Shown: positions 1 through 8,018 of the stretch, piece by piece
How the letters are laid out: each line of letters begins with the position of its first letter
Position numbering within the stretch: the first letter of the stretch is position 1
NCBI GenBank assembly: GCA_044353855.1
Contig: JBILBF010000001.1
Location: 372,001-436,000, forward strand
Direction: 5' to 3'
Length of the DNA: 64,000 nucleotides
Source: UKL13-3 sp044353855
Lineage (GTDB): Bacteria; Bacteroidota; Bacteroidia; UKL13-3
The notes under the pieces: model-generated
The model's input: only the letters and a program-made list of their open reading frames with translations
What the model was told of the DNA's origin: nothing
The model's database searches: none
Made by a program: the position numbers and the translations under genes

Positions 1-706
1 TGCCTGTAGCCGAACCATAAATATAAACAGGATTGCCAATGCCTTCTGAAATAGCAGAAACCGTTTTTCCAACTTTGGCAATACCAACACTCATGGCATT
101 TACCAGCGGATTAATTTGGTAGCAATCGTCAAAATAAACTTCGCCTCCAACGGTAGGAATGCCAAATGCATTTCCGTAATCACCTATCCCTTTTACAACA
201 CCTTTTACCAACCATTTAGTTCGTTCGTGGTTAATATTTCCAAAACGCAAGGAGTTTAGTTGGGCAATTGGCCGAGCTCCCATCGAAAAAATATCTCGGT
301 TAATGCCGCCCACTCCTGTTGCTGCTCCTTGGTATGGCTCAAGTGCACTTGGGTGGTTATGTGATTCTATTTTAAACGCACACGCCAGGCCATCTCCAAT
401 ATCAATTAAGCCCGCGTTTTCTTCCCCTGCTTTTGCCAACATTTTTGGACCTTCTTTGGGTAGTGTTTTTAACCACACAATACTGTTTTTGTAAGAACAG
501 TGTTCGCTCCACATTACAGAGTAAATGCTGAGTTCGGTAAAGTTTGGTGTACGCCCCAGAATTTGTTTTATTTTTTCAAACTCTTCGGGGCGAAGTCCTA
601 GTTGTGTTGCTTGCTCAGGGGTGGCAATGTGTTTTTGGCTTACTTGTTCGGTCACGGTAATTGGTTTTTGGAGAGGCAAATTTGCACTTAATTTAGGATT
701 AAACAC
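1..706 (-). CDS. purL: Phosphoribosylformylglycinamidine synthase, small-type PurL (5' part)
   Basis: Converts FGAR to FGAM in de novo purine synthesis, using ammonia supplied by the glutaminase PurQ. The first ~235 codons are present and the rest runs off the left edge. Visible family signatures are SVMWSEHCSYKNS near the N-terminus, ESHNHPSALEPYQGAATG, then GGINRDIFSMGA and FGIPTVGGEVYF. The N-terminus fits the short PurL that works with separate PurQ and PurS. There is no ATG start. GTG at 706 follows TGGAGG, a good ribosome-binding site for this genome. GTG at 655 gives a protein beginning TEQVSQK, closer to usual family lengths. PurQ is encoded about 37 kb away in this window; no purS was seen. 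Confidence 0.93.
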   Translation of the reverse strand, partial: MFNPKLSANLPLQKPITVTEQVSQKHIATPEQATQLGLRPEEFEKIKQILGRTPNFTELSIYSVMWSEHCSYKNSIVWLKTLPKEGPKMLAKAGEENAGLIDIGDGLACAFKIESHNHPSALEPYQGAATGVGGINRDIFSMGARPIAQLNSLRFGNINHERTKWLVKGVVKGIGDYGNAFGIPTVGGEVYFDDCYQINPLVNAMSVGIAKVGKTVSAISEGIGNPVYIYGSATG

Positions 707-804
707 AAAGAAACCTCCACAATAATTTAACCTTGCTTTTTCATGCGTTTTTCGCCTTTGTTACTTATTTAGGTTAATCTTGCATGTTATAATAAAACAA
801 AAAA

Positions 805-3366
805 ATGAAAAAACTACTATTCTTGTTTTTGACGACTCCTTTCGCATTGTTTTCACAATCTACTTTGCCTGCTTCTTGGTCTTTTATTAATCCTGCGCCA
901 TCGGGTGCTGGATCTTCTAACCCAACAGGACCCGCAACAACATATACGGGTATCAATATGGATGGATGGAGCACAAAGCTGGATGCTTTTGTGGGAGGAA
1001 CAACTCCTTTTGTTTATGCGACAGGTTCGGATGGAAATGCTGCCTGCCGATTAGACGGCCAAGATGAATATGTACAACTTGCCTTTGCAGAAAAGCCGGG
1101 TGTGCTTACATATAGCATTAGAGGAACAGCCATAAGCCCAAACCCTCCTTTTTCAGGAAGTTTTAAAATACAAGAATCAATAACTGGTGCAACTTGGACC
1201 GACCTAAAAGTACATACCTCCATGACTTCAGGGTTTGCTAACGAATCCTTAACCCCTGCAACCACCTCTCGTTTTATTCGGTTTTATTACACCACAAAAG
1301 TTTCAGGTTCAAATGTGGCATTAGACAATATTATACTTGCCAAAGCGGGGCCAACCAACGCTGCTTCAATTCAAGTAAAACAAGGCACAAAAACCCTCGC
1401 TAATGGTTCAGACTATATTAATGGTAAGGCGGCTACTACTGTTTTTACAATCCAAAATTTAGGATTAGCAGAAGCGCTAACTTTTTCATCAATTACTCTT
1501 ACAGAAGAAAATGCTGGAGACTATACTCTTGTTTCGCCTCCCTCAACAATTGTTGCAAATGGGTCGGCAAACCTTACTGTTAATTTTGCTCCTGCATCAA
1601 ACGGAACCAGCAAAGCAACTATCCTTTTGGCAAGCAACGATTTAGATAATCCCTCCTTTTTGCTTCATTTATATGGCATTGGCGGGAACTTCGCTACCGA
1701 ACCTGTTGAACAAATAACAACCTGCAACATTCATAATGTAACGACATATGGTTTTAACTTATCCTATGTGCGAACTCCAGATGCCGAAAACTTTTTGGTT
1801 TTACGTAAAAAAGGAGGAACAATTTCTGATGTCCCTGTTGATGGGCAAACATATAAACGAGGCGATGTTATTGGTACATCACAAGTTGCCTATATTGGAC
1901 ACGACACCCTTGTTAAGCCCAACAATATTATTGCCAATACTGAATATCAATTTAAGATTTTTCCTTTTAATGGCCCTGCAACTTTTGAAAACTACCTTTC
2001 ACTAAATGCTAAAGGCGCTGGCATAACGACACCTAATGGCGGTCCAAAAAACTACTATGCAGGCATAAACTCCTCATCTGCTAATTTCGTTAGTGCATTA
2101 AGCGCAAAAATTGCTGCTCACGATACCATCTTTTATGGCAATTATACACCTACATTGATAAATAATTTTGAATCTCGTGATACCACCAACGATCGCAAAG
2201 TTGTTACCTGCGTCTACACCGGATTAAACCATATATACAATGAACCTTTTGTTTGGTGGGGCAATGTTGGTTCGGGTGAGCTAACAAGAGAACATACTTA
2301 TGCTCAAAGCTGGATGCCAACCCGAAACACTCCAGGGTGGCCAAGCAATGGTGTTGGTGGGCGTGAATTTCAGGAGTATAGCGATTTGCATCATTTGTTT
2401 CCTGCCAATCAATTACTGGGTAATAATGTAAGATCAAATAATCCATTAGGTGAAGTTGTTACAGTTGTAAGCCAAAATGGTGAAGGAAAAATTGGAACAG
2501 ATGCAAATGGAAAAACCGTTTATGAACCAAGAGATTCCCATAAAGGAGATGCTGCAAGGGCTCTTTTTTACATGTGTGTTGCCTATAACGGTATTGGCGG
2601 AAAAGACTGGTCTCTCGGGACAATAAGTGCCGCCCAACAAGATGAGGCAATTCTTAAAAAATGGCATTTTCAGGATTTGCCCGATGCATATGAAATTGCC
2701 CGACATGAGTATATTGTTTCCCTTCAAAAAAACCGAAATCCGTTTATAGATAGCGTAAACCTTGTATGCCGAATAAACTTTAGCAACCTTACGTGGATTG
2801 CTGCTCCTGATGTAAACTGTGGTGTGGTTATTCCTTCGCTAACAATACTATCTCCTGTTGGTGGTGAGGTATGGACAAATACCGGTTTAAACACGATAAC
2901 TTGGGCAAGCAGTGCTGTCGACTCTGTAAATATTGAACTTCTCATAAATGATACCTTCAATCGCTCCATTGGAAAGGCGGTTGCAAGCTTGGGTAGCTAT
3001 ACGCTTTCCGGTTCTAACCTTCCGAAAACAAACAATGCAAAAATTAAACTTCGCTCAACTAATAATTCGCTAACATCCACAAGCCCTGCTGTTTTTATAA
3101 TCGGCTTACCTAGTGGGCTTAATCACATGTTTAAGCAACCGGATATTGCTATCTTTCCTAACCCAACATTAAGTAAAATAACCGTTGATATTTTAGAGTC
3201 GAACAATACGACATCATTAATAATGGTAACAGATATTACTGGTCGTGTTTTGCTGCAAAAAGAGATGAACGCAACAACAACAATTGAGCTATCAAATCAA
3301 GGAATTTATTTCGTGAAAGTTCAAACAGAAAAGGGCTCTATTGTTAAAAAAATAGTTGTACAGTAA
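805..3366 (+). CDS. Secreted endonuclease I family protein with T9SS type A sorting domain
   Basis: A probable exported nuclease of 853 residues. A signal peptide (about 1-19, MKKLLFLFLTTPFALFSQ) is followed by a discoidin-like region of unclear family, a choice-of-anchor D type beta domain (about 190-290), and an endonuclease I (EndA/NucM, Pfam Endonuclease_1) domain at about 412-650. The last carries LTREHTYAQSW, YSDLHHLFPA and NNVRSNNP, matching the catalytic His and metal-ligand regions of that family. A KNH-like beta domain (SPVGGEVW...ITW, about 685-770) follows. The C-terminus (IFPNPTLSKITVDIL to KIVVQ) is a T9SS type A sorting signal. The protein is probably surface-bound or released and degrades extracellular DNA or RNA. 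It is monocistronic, with a terminator just downstream. Confidence 0.88.
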   Translation: MKKLLFLFLTTPFALFSQSTLPASWSFINPAPSGAGSSNPTGPATTYTGINMDGWSTKLDAFVGGTTPFVYATGSDGNAACRLDGQDEYVQLAFAEKPGVLTYSIRGTAISPNPPFSGSFKIQESITGATWTDLKVHTSMTSGFANESLTPATTSRFIRFYYTTKVSGSNVALDNIILAKAGPTNAASIQVKQGTKTLANGSDYINGKAATTVFTIQNLGLAEALTFSSITLTEENAGDYTLVSPPSTIVANGSANLTVNFAPASNGTSKATILLASNDLDNPSFLLHLYGIGGNFATEPVEQITTCNIHNVTTYGFNLSYVRTPDAENFLVLRKKGGTISDVPVDGQTYKRGDVIGTSQVAYIGHDTLVKPNNIIANTEYQFKIFPFNGPATFENYLSLNAKGAGITTPNGGPKNYYAGINSSSANFVSALSAKIAAHDTIFYGNYTPTLINNFESRDTTNDRKVVTCVYTGLNHIYNEPFVWWGNVGSGELTREHTYAQSWMPTRNTPGWPSNGVGGREFQEYSDLHHLFPANQLLGNNVRSNNPLGEVVTVVSQNGEGKIGTDANGKTVYEPRDSHKGDAARALFYMCVAYNGIGGKDWSLGTISAAQQDEAILKKWHFQDLPDAYEIARHEYIVSLQKNRNPFIDSVNLVCRINFSNLTWIAAPDVNCGVVIPSLTILSPVGGEVWTNTGLNTITWASSAVDSVNIELLINDTFNRSIGKAVASLGSYTLSGSNLPKTNNAKIKLRSTNNSLTSTSPAVFIIGLPSGLNHMFKQPDIAIFPNPTLSKITVDILESNNTTSLIMVTDITGRVLLQKEMNATTTIELSNQGIYFVKVQTEKGSIVKKIVVQ

Positions 3367-3386
3367 CGTCTTGTTTGTTGTTTTTA

Positions 3387-3422
3387 AAAAAGCCTTTTGC
3401 AACCAACAGCAAAAGGCTTTTT
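3387..3422 (+). terminator. Rho-independent terminator after the secreted nuclease
   Basis: A 14-bp perfect stem (AAAAAGCCTTTTGC paired with its reverse complement) with an 8-nt loop ends in a T run, 20 nt after the nuclease stop codon. The A/T flanks make it potentially bidirectional. Confidence 0.9.
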
Positions 3423-3440
3423 AATGTATAATTGTTATAG

Positions 3441-3448
3441 TACGTTTG
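3441..3448 (+). promoter_or_regulatory. TAnnTTTG -7 element, glycosyltransferase gene
   Basis: TACGTTTG matches the Bacteroidetes -7 consensus TAnnTTTG. It ends only 6 nt before the ATG at 3455, so the transcript would be leaderless or nearly so. Confidence 0.5.
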
Positions 3449-3454
3449 ACAAAA

Positions 3455-4867
3455 ATGGAACAACATAAACTCGATCGATTTTACATCTTTATTTTTGTGC
3501 TGCTAAATGTGCTGCTAAAACTTTTATATGTGAGCAATGCCGAAATTGCAATTGATGAGCCATTCAGCATTATGGTGGCACAAATGCCAATAGCCGAAAT
3601 CCTGTCTTTTTTGGGAGATGGAAACAATCCTCCCTTGTTCGAAATAATATTGCATCCGGTGGTTCTGTTTTTAGGCATAGATGTGCCATGGGTTCGGTTG
3701 CCATCCGTACTTTTTTCATCGCTTACGGTTATCTATATTTATTTAATAGGAAGCCGATTTGTGAATAGCCGAGTAGCAATAGGAGCAGCGCTTATATTCA
3801 CCTTTGCTACATTTCAAATATATTTTGCCCACGAAGCAAGAGTGTATGCGTTGTTTAATTTATTGGCAACGGCATCTGTATATTATTTTTTGCTTTTTTT
3901 TAAAACGCCAACACTAAAAATAGCAGGAGCACTTGTGTTTTGCAATGTATTATTATTATACAGCCACTATTTGGGCGCGGTGCTTCTTTTTATAGAAGCT
4001 TGTTGGTTTGTTGCCGTTAACCTTAAAAAACCCAAACGAATACTTCATTTTGGCTTAATATGCCTACTAACAATAGTGCTTTTGTTACCACAAATACTGA
4101 TGCTTTACCACCGCTTTTTAACTGGCACATTTGAACATTGGCTAAAAGCACCATCTATCTCTGATTTGTATTACAATATACTTAAAATGCTAAATGCGCC
4201 TGTAGTTGCGGTAGTATGCTTGGTTATATTTATTGCCGCGCTAATTAAAGTTTGGTTGAGCCGAAAACAATCAGTGTTCTCTTTCGCTTCTCCTGCCGTT
4301 TTTATTTTGTGGTGGTTTGTGGTGGGGTACTTTGGTTTATTTATTGTTTCTTTTTGGGTGCCGGTTTTTTTAGAACGATACCTCATTTTTGTTTCAAGCG
4401 CACTGTATTTGCTTATTCCTATAGCCATACGCTATTTATGGGGCGAAGAAAAAATGATGCCTGCCATCACTATTGCTGTGTTGTTTTTTATGTTTTCGGT
4501 GAGCCTTAAACCCGACCATGGAAGAAGATGGCAGCCGTTAATAGAAAAAATTAAAGCAACAACAACCGCACAAGATGGTATTTTAATTGCCCCCGGATGG
4601 AATTATCCCCTTGTGGCATATTTATATAATCGGGCGTATTTTAAAGATTTTAAAAACACTGTTCAGCTATTACAAAAAAACAACATTTATTGTGTTTACA
4701 ATGAGGCGTCACTTGATTTGATACCGGTTGATTCCTTTGTAAAAGTAATATTACTTGATGGTGGAATAGCAGGAACAACCATATACCAAAGATTGCGCAA
4801 AACACACCCAAACATCAGCACTCAAAAAGACACCAAGGGAGTTGTTGTTTATTATTTTAGTAAATAG
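3455..4867 (+). CDS. GT39-like (GT-C fold) membrane glycosyltransferase
   Basis: A multi-pass membrane protein of about 470 residues with at least ten hydrophobic segments. The first external loop has AIDEPFSIMVAQMP; an acidic pair in this loop is the hallmark of GT-C enzymes such as ArnT/PMT, which use polyprenyl-phosphate sugars. A conserved Asn-Pro-Pro (DGNNPPLFE) and an HEAR motif further along also fit Bacteroidota glycosyltransferase family 39 proteins. The soluble C-terminal part is short. The acceptor and sugar cannot be inferred. ATG at 3455 is preferred to the upstream in-frame TTG at 3446, which lies inside the promoter element. It is convergent with the DUF5329 gene. Confidence 0.78.
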   Translation: MEQHKLDRFYIFIFVLLNVLLKLLYVSNAEIAIDEPFSIMVAQMPIAEILSFLGDGNNPPLFEIILHPVVLFLGIDVPWVRLPSVLFSSLTVIYIYLIGSRFVNSRVAIGAALIFTFATFQIYFAHEARVYALFNLLATASVYYFLLFFKTPTLKIAGALVFCNVLLLYSHYLGAVLLFIEACWFVAVNLKKPKRILHFGLICLLTIVLLLPQILMLYHRFLTGTFEHWLKAPSISDLYYNILKMLNAPVVAVVCLVIFIAALIKVWLSRKQSVFSFASPAVFILWWFVVGYFGLFIVSFWVPVFLERYLIFVSSALYLLIPIAIRYLWGEEKMMPAITIAVLFFMFSVSLKPDHGRRWQPLIEKIKATTTAQDGILIAPGWNYPLVAYLYNRAYFKDFKNTVQLLQKNNIYCVYNEASLDLIPVDSFVKVILLDGGIAGTTIYQRLRKTHPNISTQKDTKGVVVYYFSK

Positions 4868-4875
4868 CTATTGCA

Positions 4876-5247
4876 TTAATTCTTGAAATCGTTGCCTTTT
4901 TCCTCTAGGGATTTCAGTTCGTTTAACAAAACCATTTGGCAAGGAAATTTTTTGCCATTGGCAAATTGAATCGTGTAATACTCGCCTGTAATGGATGATT
5001 TACTTGCTATTTTATCAATAAATGCTTTTGCGGATTGAATATTAGAGCCCGCTTTTTTGCGCTTCATTGCTAAATGTTCGGCCGCTGCTTGAGGGGTGTG
5101 TTCAATGCCATTTCGAATAAAAACAGCTCCTTTTAACGAAGCAACAAACCCAATAAGGCGATCAATTTTTTGCTGCTCCGTTAGCAAATGTTGCCCATTG
5201 GTTGCAATGCTACAAAAAGCAAATAACAGAATGAGCAGTTGTTTCAT
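4876..5247 (-). CDS. DUF5329 family exported protein
   Basis: A 123-residue protein with an N-terminal signal peptide (LLILLFAFCSIATNGQ). The mature part has the DUF5329 pattern: IDRLIGFVASLKGAVFIRNG, then AAEHLAMKRKKAGS, then IASKSSITGEYYTIQF. The function of this family is unknown; it is probably periplasmic. It starts 41 nt after the stop of the methyltransferase gene on the same strand and could be cotranscribed with it. Family assignment is from recall of the motif pattern, not from a search. Confidence 0.7.
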   Translation of the reverse strand: MKQLLILLFAFCSIATNGQHLLTEQQKIDRLIGFVASLKGAVFIRNGIEHTPQAAAEHLAMKRKKAGSNIQSAKAFIDKIASKSSITGEYYTIQFANGKKFPCQMVLLNELKSLEEKGNDFKN

Positions 5248-5288
5248 TTTGGGTGTTTGTTGAAGAAAGGATCGTTATCAAACGGCTC

Positions 5289-6065
5289 TTATTTTTTCTT
5301 AGCAACAACAAAAATATCCCACGTAAAATCTAGGCGATCTTCTGTTACATAAAAATCTTTCGTAGTAATATTGAGGGTGTCGTTGTTTTCTGTTTTTAAG
5401 TCTTTGCGCATTATCGTGGTCAAAAAATTATACGGCACAACAAGCCAACTTGCCGGAATCATTTTGTGAATGCCCAAAGGGTCGAATCGCAGAATTTTTT
5501 TTGCCCAACGAGCATTGTCTTCATAATATTTATTTACCGCTTCGTTGCCCTGCACGCCTTTTATTTCAAATGAATCAAACACTTGTCCCATTTCTTTCTT
5601 CATTTCATCAAAGGTGTATTCGTGCACATGAAAGGGATTGCGAGCAATGCTCATTTTAGCATTGGGTGTTGAACACAAAAACACGCCTCCTGGTTTCAAT
5701 ACCCTGTACACCTCTTTGATAAACTCTAACCGAGGTTCAATATGTTCGATAAATTGAAATGCTGTTACCACATCCATGCTTTCGCTATCAAGCGGAAGAG
5801 GAGGAACGCTGCTTGATTTAAACGTAAGGTTAGTTTTGACTATATGTTTTGCACGAGCTTCTATCAATGTTGACTCGCTATAATCTACCCCAACTGTTGT
5901 TGTTGTATAATCAGCTAAATATTGTGTTCCATATCCATCTGCACAACCAATATCTGCCGTGTTTTTTCCTTTTACAAAATCTTTGGCATATTCATATGCA
6001 AAAAAACATCGCTGTACGGTTACATTATTACTGTCTTCAAAACTTGGTCTTTCTCTGTCTGCCAT
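5289..6065 (-). CDS. SAM-dependent methyltransferase (type 11)
   Basis: A class I SAM methyltransferase of about 258 residues. Motif I is TADIGCADGYGTQYL, with a following acidic motif GVDYSE and the post-motif region DVVTAFQFIEHIEPRLEF, RVLKPGGVFLCSTPN. The substrate is unknown. MADRERPSF at 6065 is chosen as start because a 12-residue extension to 6101 is not family-like. A CAAAAATA element (reverse complement of TAnnTTTG) lies about 100 nt upstream, back to back with the promoter of the DUF2461 gene. Confidence 0.8.
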   Translation of the reverse strand: MADRERPSFEDSNNVTVQRCFFAYEYAKDFVKGKNTADIGCADGYGTQYLADYTTTTVGVDYSESTLIEARAKHIVKTNLTFKSSSVPPLPLDSESMDVVTAFQFIEHIEPRLEFIKEVYRVLKPGGVFLCSTPNAKMSIARNPFHVHEYTFDEMKKEMGQVFDSFEIKGVQGNEAVNKYYEDNARWAKKILRFDPLGIHKMIPASWLVVPYNFLTTIMRKDLKTENNDTLNITTKDFYVTEDRLDFTWDIFVVAKKK

Positions 6066-6162
6066 TTTGTTGTTGGTTATGGTGTGGCTTGTTAAGGCCA
6101 TTGGTTAAACATAAACAAGCGTCTGTTCTTATTAACCAAAAGGTTTATTCAATACTTCGTGA

Positions 6163-6170
6163 CAAAAATA
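6163..6170 (-). promoter_or_regulatory. TAnnTTTG -7 element, methyltransferase gene
   Basis: CAAAAATA on the + strand is TATTTTTG on the - strand. It lies 97 nt before the chosen start and faces away from the element at 6181-6188, forming a divergent promoter pair. Confidence 0.35.
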
Positions 6171-6180
6171 ATCATTTGTA

Positions 6181-6188
6181 TAACTTTG
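6181..6188 (+). promoter_or_regulatory. TAnnTTTG -7 element, DUF2461 gene
   Basis: TAACTTTG is a perfect match to TAnnTTTG and sits 23 nt upstream of the ATG at 6212. Confidence 0.5.
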
Positions 6189-6211
6189 GCTAATCAAATA
6201 ATTTATAGAAT

Positions 6212-6871
6212 ATGGCCTTTAAACACTTGCTTGATTTTTTAACACGGTTAGATAAAAACAATAACAAAGAATGGTTTGAAGCCAACAAAAAAGAATATGA
6301 AGCCTTGCGCAAAGAGTGGATTGGTTTTGTTGCCGACTGCATTAAAAGCGTTGGTGCTTTTGATCCTTCTATTTTGACACAAGAGCCCAAACAATGTGTT
6401 TTTAGAATAAACAGAGATGTTCGGTTTTCAAAAAACAAAGCGCCCTATAAAAACAACTTCGGAATGAGCTTAAACCAAGGAGGCAAAAGGGCCGAATTTT
6501 GTGGTTATTATTTACATATTCAACCCGGAGATTCTTTTGTTGCAGGAGGGGCATATATGCCACAGCCAAGTAATTTAGCCGCTATTAGGCAAGAGATTGA
6601 TTACAACTTTGACGCTTTTGAAAAGATTGTTTTGGCAAAAGATTTTAAAGCCCAATTTGGCACAATTGGGGGAGAGAAGTTGGTTCGGCCACCAAAAGGA
6701 TACGATGCCGAAAACCCTGCCGTAAATTACCTTAAACATAAAGGCTTTATAGCACAACGCAAACTTACTCAAGCCGAATTGATGGACAAACATTTTATGA
6801 AAGACCTTGTAAAATCAACCAAAGCCATGAAGCCGTTGGTTGATTTTTTAAAACAAGCAATTGATTTGTAA
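6212..6871 (+). CDS. DUF2461 domain-containing protein
   Basis: A 219-residue cytosolic protein of the DUF2461/TIGR02453 family. It begins FLDFLTRLDKNNNKEWFEANK, the family signature (phenylalanine-rich start, then NN..WF..N). The middle has VFRINRDVRFSKNKAPYKNNFG and YYLHIQPGDSFVAGGAYMP. The biochemical role is unknown. It converges on the efflux adaptor gene with 4 nt between the stop codons and no obvious terminator in between. Confidence 0.85.
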   Translation: MAFKHLLDFLTRLDKNNNKEWFEANKKEYEALRKEWIGFVADCIKSVGAFDPSILTQEPKQCVFRINRDVRFSKNKAPYKNNFGMSLNQGGKRAEFCGYYLHIQPGDSFVAGGAYMPQPSNLAAIRQEIDYNFDAFEKIVLAKDFKAQFGTIGGEKLVRPPKGYDAENPAVNYLKHKGFIAQRKLTQAELMDKHFMKDLVKSTKAMKPLVDFLKQAIDL

Positions 6872-6875
6872 TTCC

Positions 6876-8009
6876 TTATTCTTCGGCTATGTTTTTCATT
6901 TTGCCCAATAAATAATGTCCTCCGCTCAACACTATTTTGGAGCTGTCGGTAATTTGTTTCGTTACCACTATTGCAACAAAACCGTCTTCTGTATTTCCCT
7001 TCGTTATGGCAATCATTTCAAACTTTTCGGGCTGTTTTTGAATAAACAAATACTCTTTTCCCTCATAGCTAATAATAGCGGATTCGGGAACGGCAGTTAC
7101 TTTTTCTGTTTTTGTTTCTATATGCGCAGTTAAAAACGTTCCGGGAATAAGCTGCCCATCTTCTTCATCCAAATGGCAGTGTATTTGAACCGACCTGTCT
7201 ATCTTTATTTCTCGGCCAATTAAGTGAACGTGCGCACTGCGTTGTTTGCTTTCGTTTGCTAAAGTAAACAGCACTTTTTGTTCGGGTTTTATATTGGCTA
7301 TGTCTTTTTCAAAAATAGTTAATTCGGCATGGAGGTGTTCTGTATTCACGATTACAAACATTATATCTGCCGGCCCAACAAATGAGCCACGGTTTACATT
7401 AACCTGTGTAATATAACCAGCAATAGGCGCTTTTATAGTAATGCTTTGTTGCAGTTCGCCATTGGCAATTGTTTGAACGTCAATTCCGATTAGAGCAAGT
7501 TTTGCCCGAGAGCCTTTCACTTTGGCCAGCATGCTCAGGTAAGCCGCTTTTGCTAGCTGGGCCGTTTTGGTTGCCGTAATCTTTTCATCCGATAATTCTT
7601 GTTGTCTTTTGTTTTCGGCTTCCAGGTAGTCAAGCTGTCCCAAATAATCCAGATAGTCTTGCTGTAGTTGAATATAATCTTGGTGTTGCAATACCGCTAT
7701 CGTTTCGCCCTTTGCAACCCGCGAACCTTGTAAAACAGAAGTTGTTTTTACAAAGCCTTGCATGGGCGCAGCAATGGTCACCTTGCTATTTGGTGGAACA
7801 TCCAAAAAGCCGCTTGCCTGTATCGTGTTGCTTATGTTGCGGTAAGTAAATGTGCCTATGGTAAGAGGCGATATTTTAGCTTCAGCGCTGCTGAACGGAA
7901 CACTGTTTGTTTCGGTTTCTTCTTTTGTTTCGCTGGGGGCAGTCCCTTTATTTGTGCATGCAGCAAAAGCACTAAGGACAAAAGCATATAAAATTAATTT
8001 TTGGTTCAT
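6876..8009 (-). CDS. Efflux RND transporter periplasmic adaptor (CusB/CzcB type)
   Basis: A 377-residue membrane-fusion protein linking an inner-membrane RND pump to the outer-membrane channel. The N-terminus is a lipoprotein signal (LSAFAACTNKG, Cys about residue 18). Barrel-sandwich halves lie near residues 75-110 (VTIAAPMQGFVKTTSVLQGSRVAKG) and 190-210 (IKAPIAGYITQVNVNRGSFV), separated by a helical hairpin. A beta-barrel domain and the membrane-proximal domain follow. It is the last gene of the efflux operon, 9 nt after the pump gene. A metal substrate (Cu/Ag or Co/Zn/Cd) is inferred from the pump partner; no Met-rich metal-binding stretch is visible in the adaptor. Confidence 0.88.
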   Translation of the reverse strand: MNQKLILYAFVLSAFAACTNKGTAPSETKEETETNSVPFSSAEAKISPLTIGTFTYRNISNTIQASGFLDVPPNSKVTIAAPMQGFVKTTSVLQGSRVAKGETIAVLQHQDYIQLQQDYLDYLGQLDYLEAENKRQQELSDEKITATKTAQLAKAAYLSMLAKVKGSRAKLALIGIDVQTIANGELQQSITIKAPIAGYITQVNVNRGSFVGPADIMFVIVNTEHLHAELTIFEKDIANIKPEQKVLFTLANESKQRSAHVHLIGREIKIDRSVQIHCHLDEEDGQLIPGTFLTAHIETKTEKVTAVPESAIISYEGKEYLFIQKQPEKFEMIAITKGNTEDGFVAIVVTKQITDSSKIVLSGGHYLLGKMKNIAEE

Positions 8010-8018
8010 GGTATGGTA

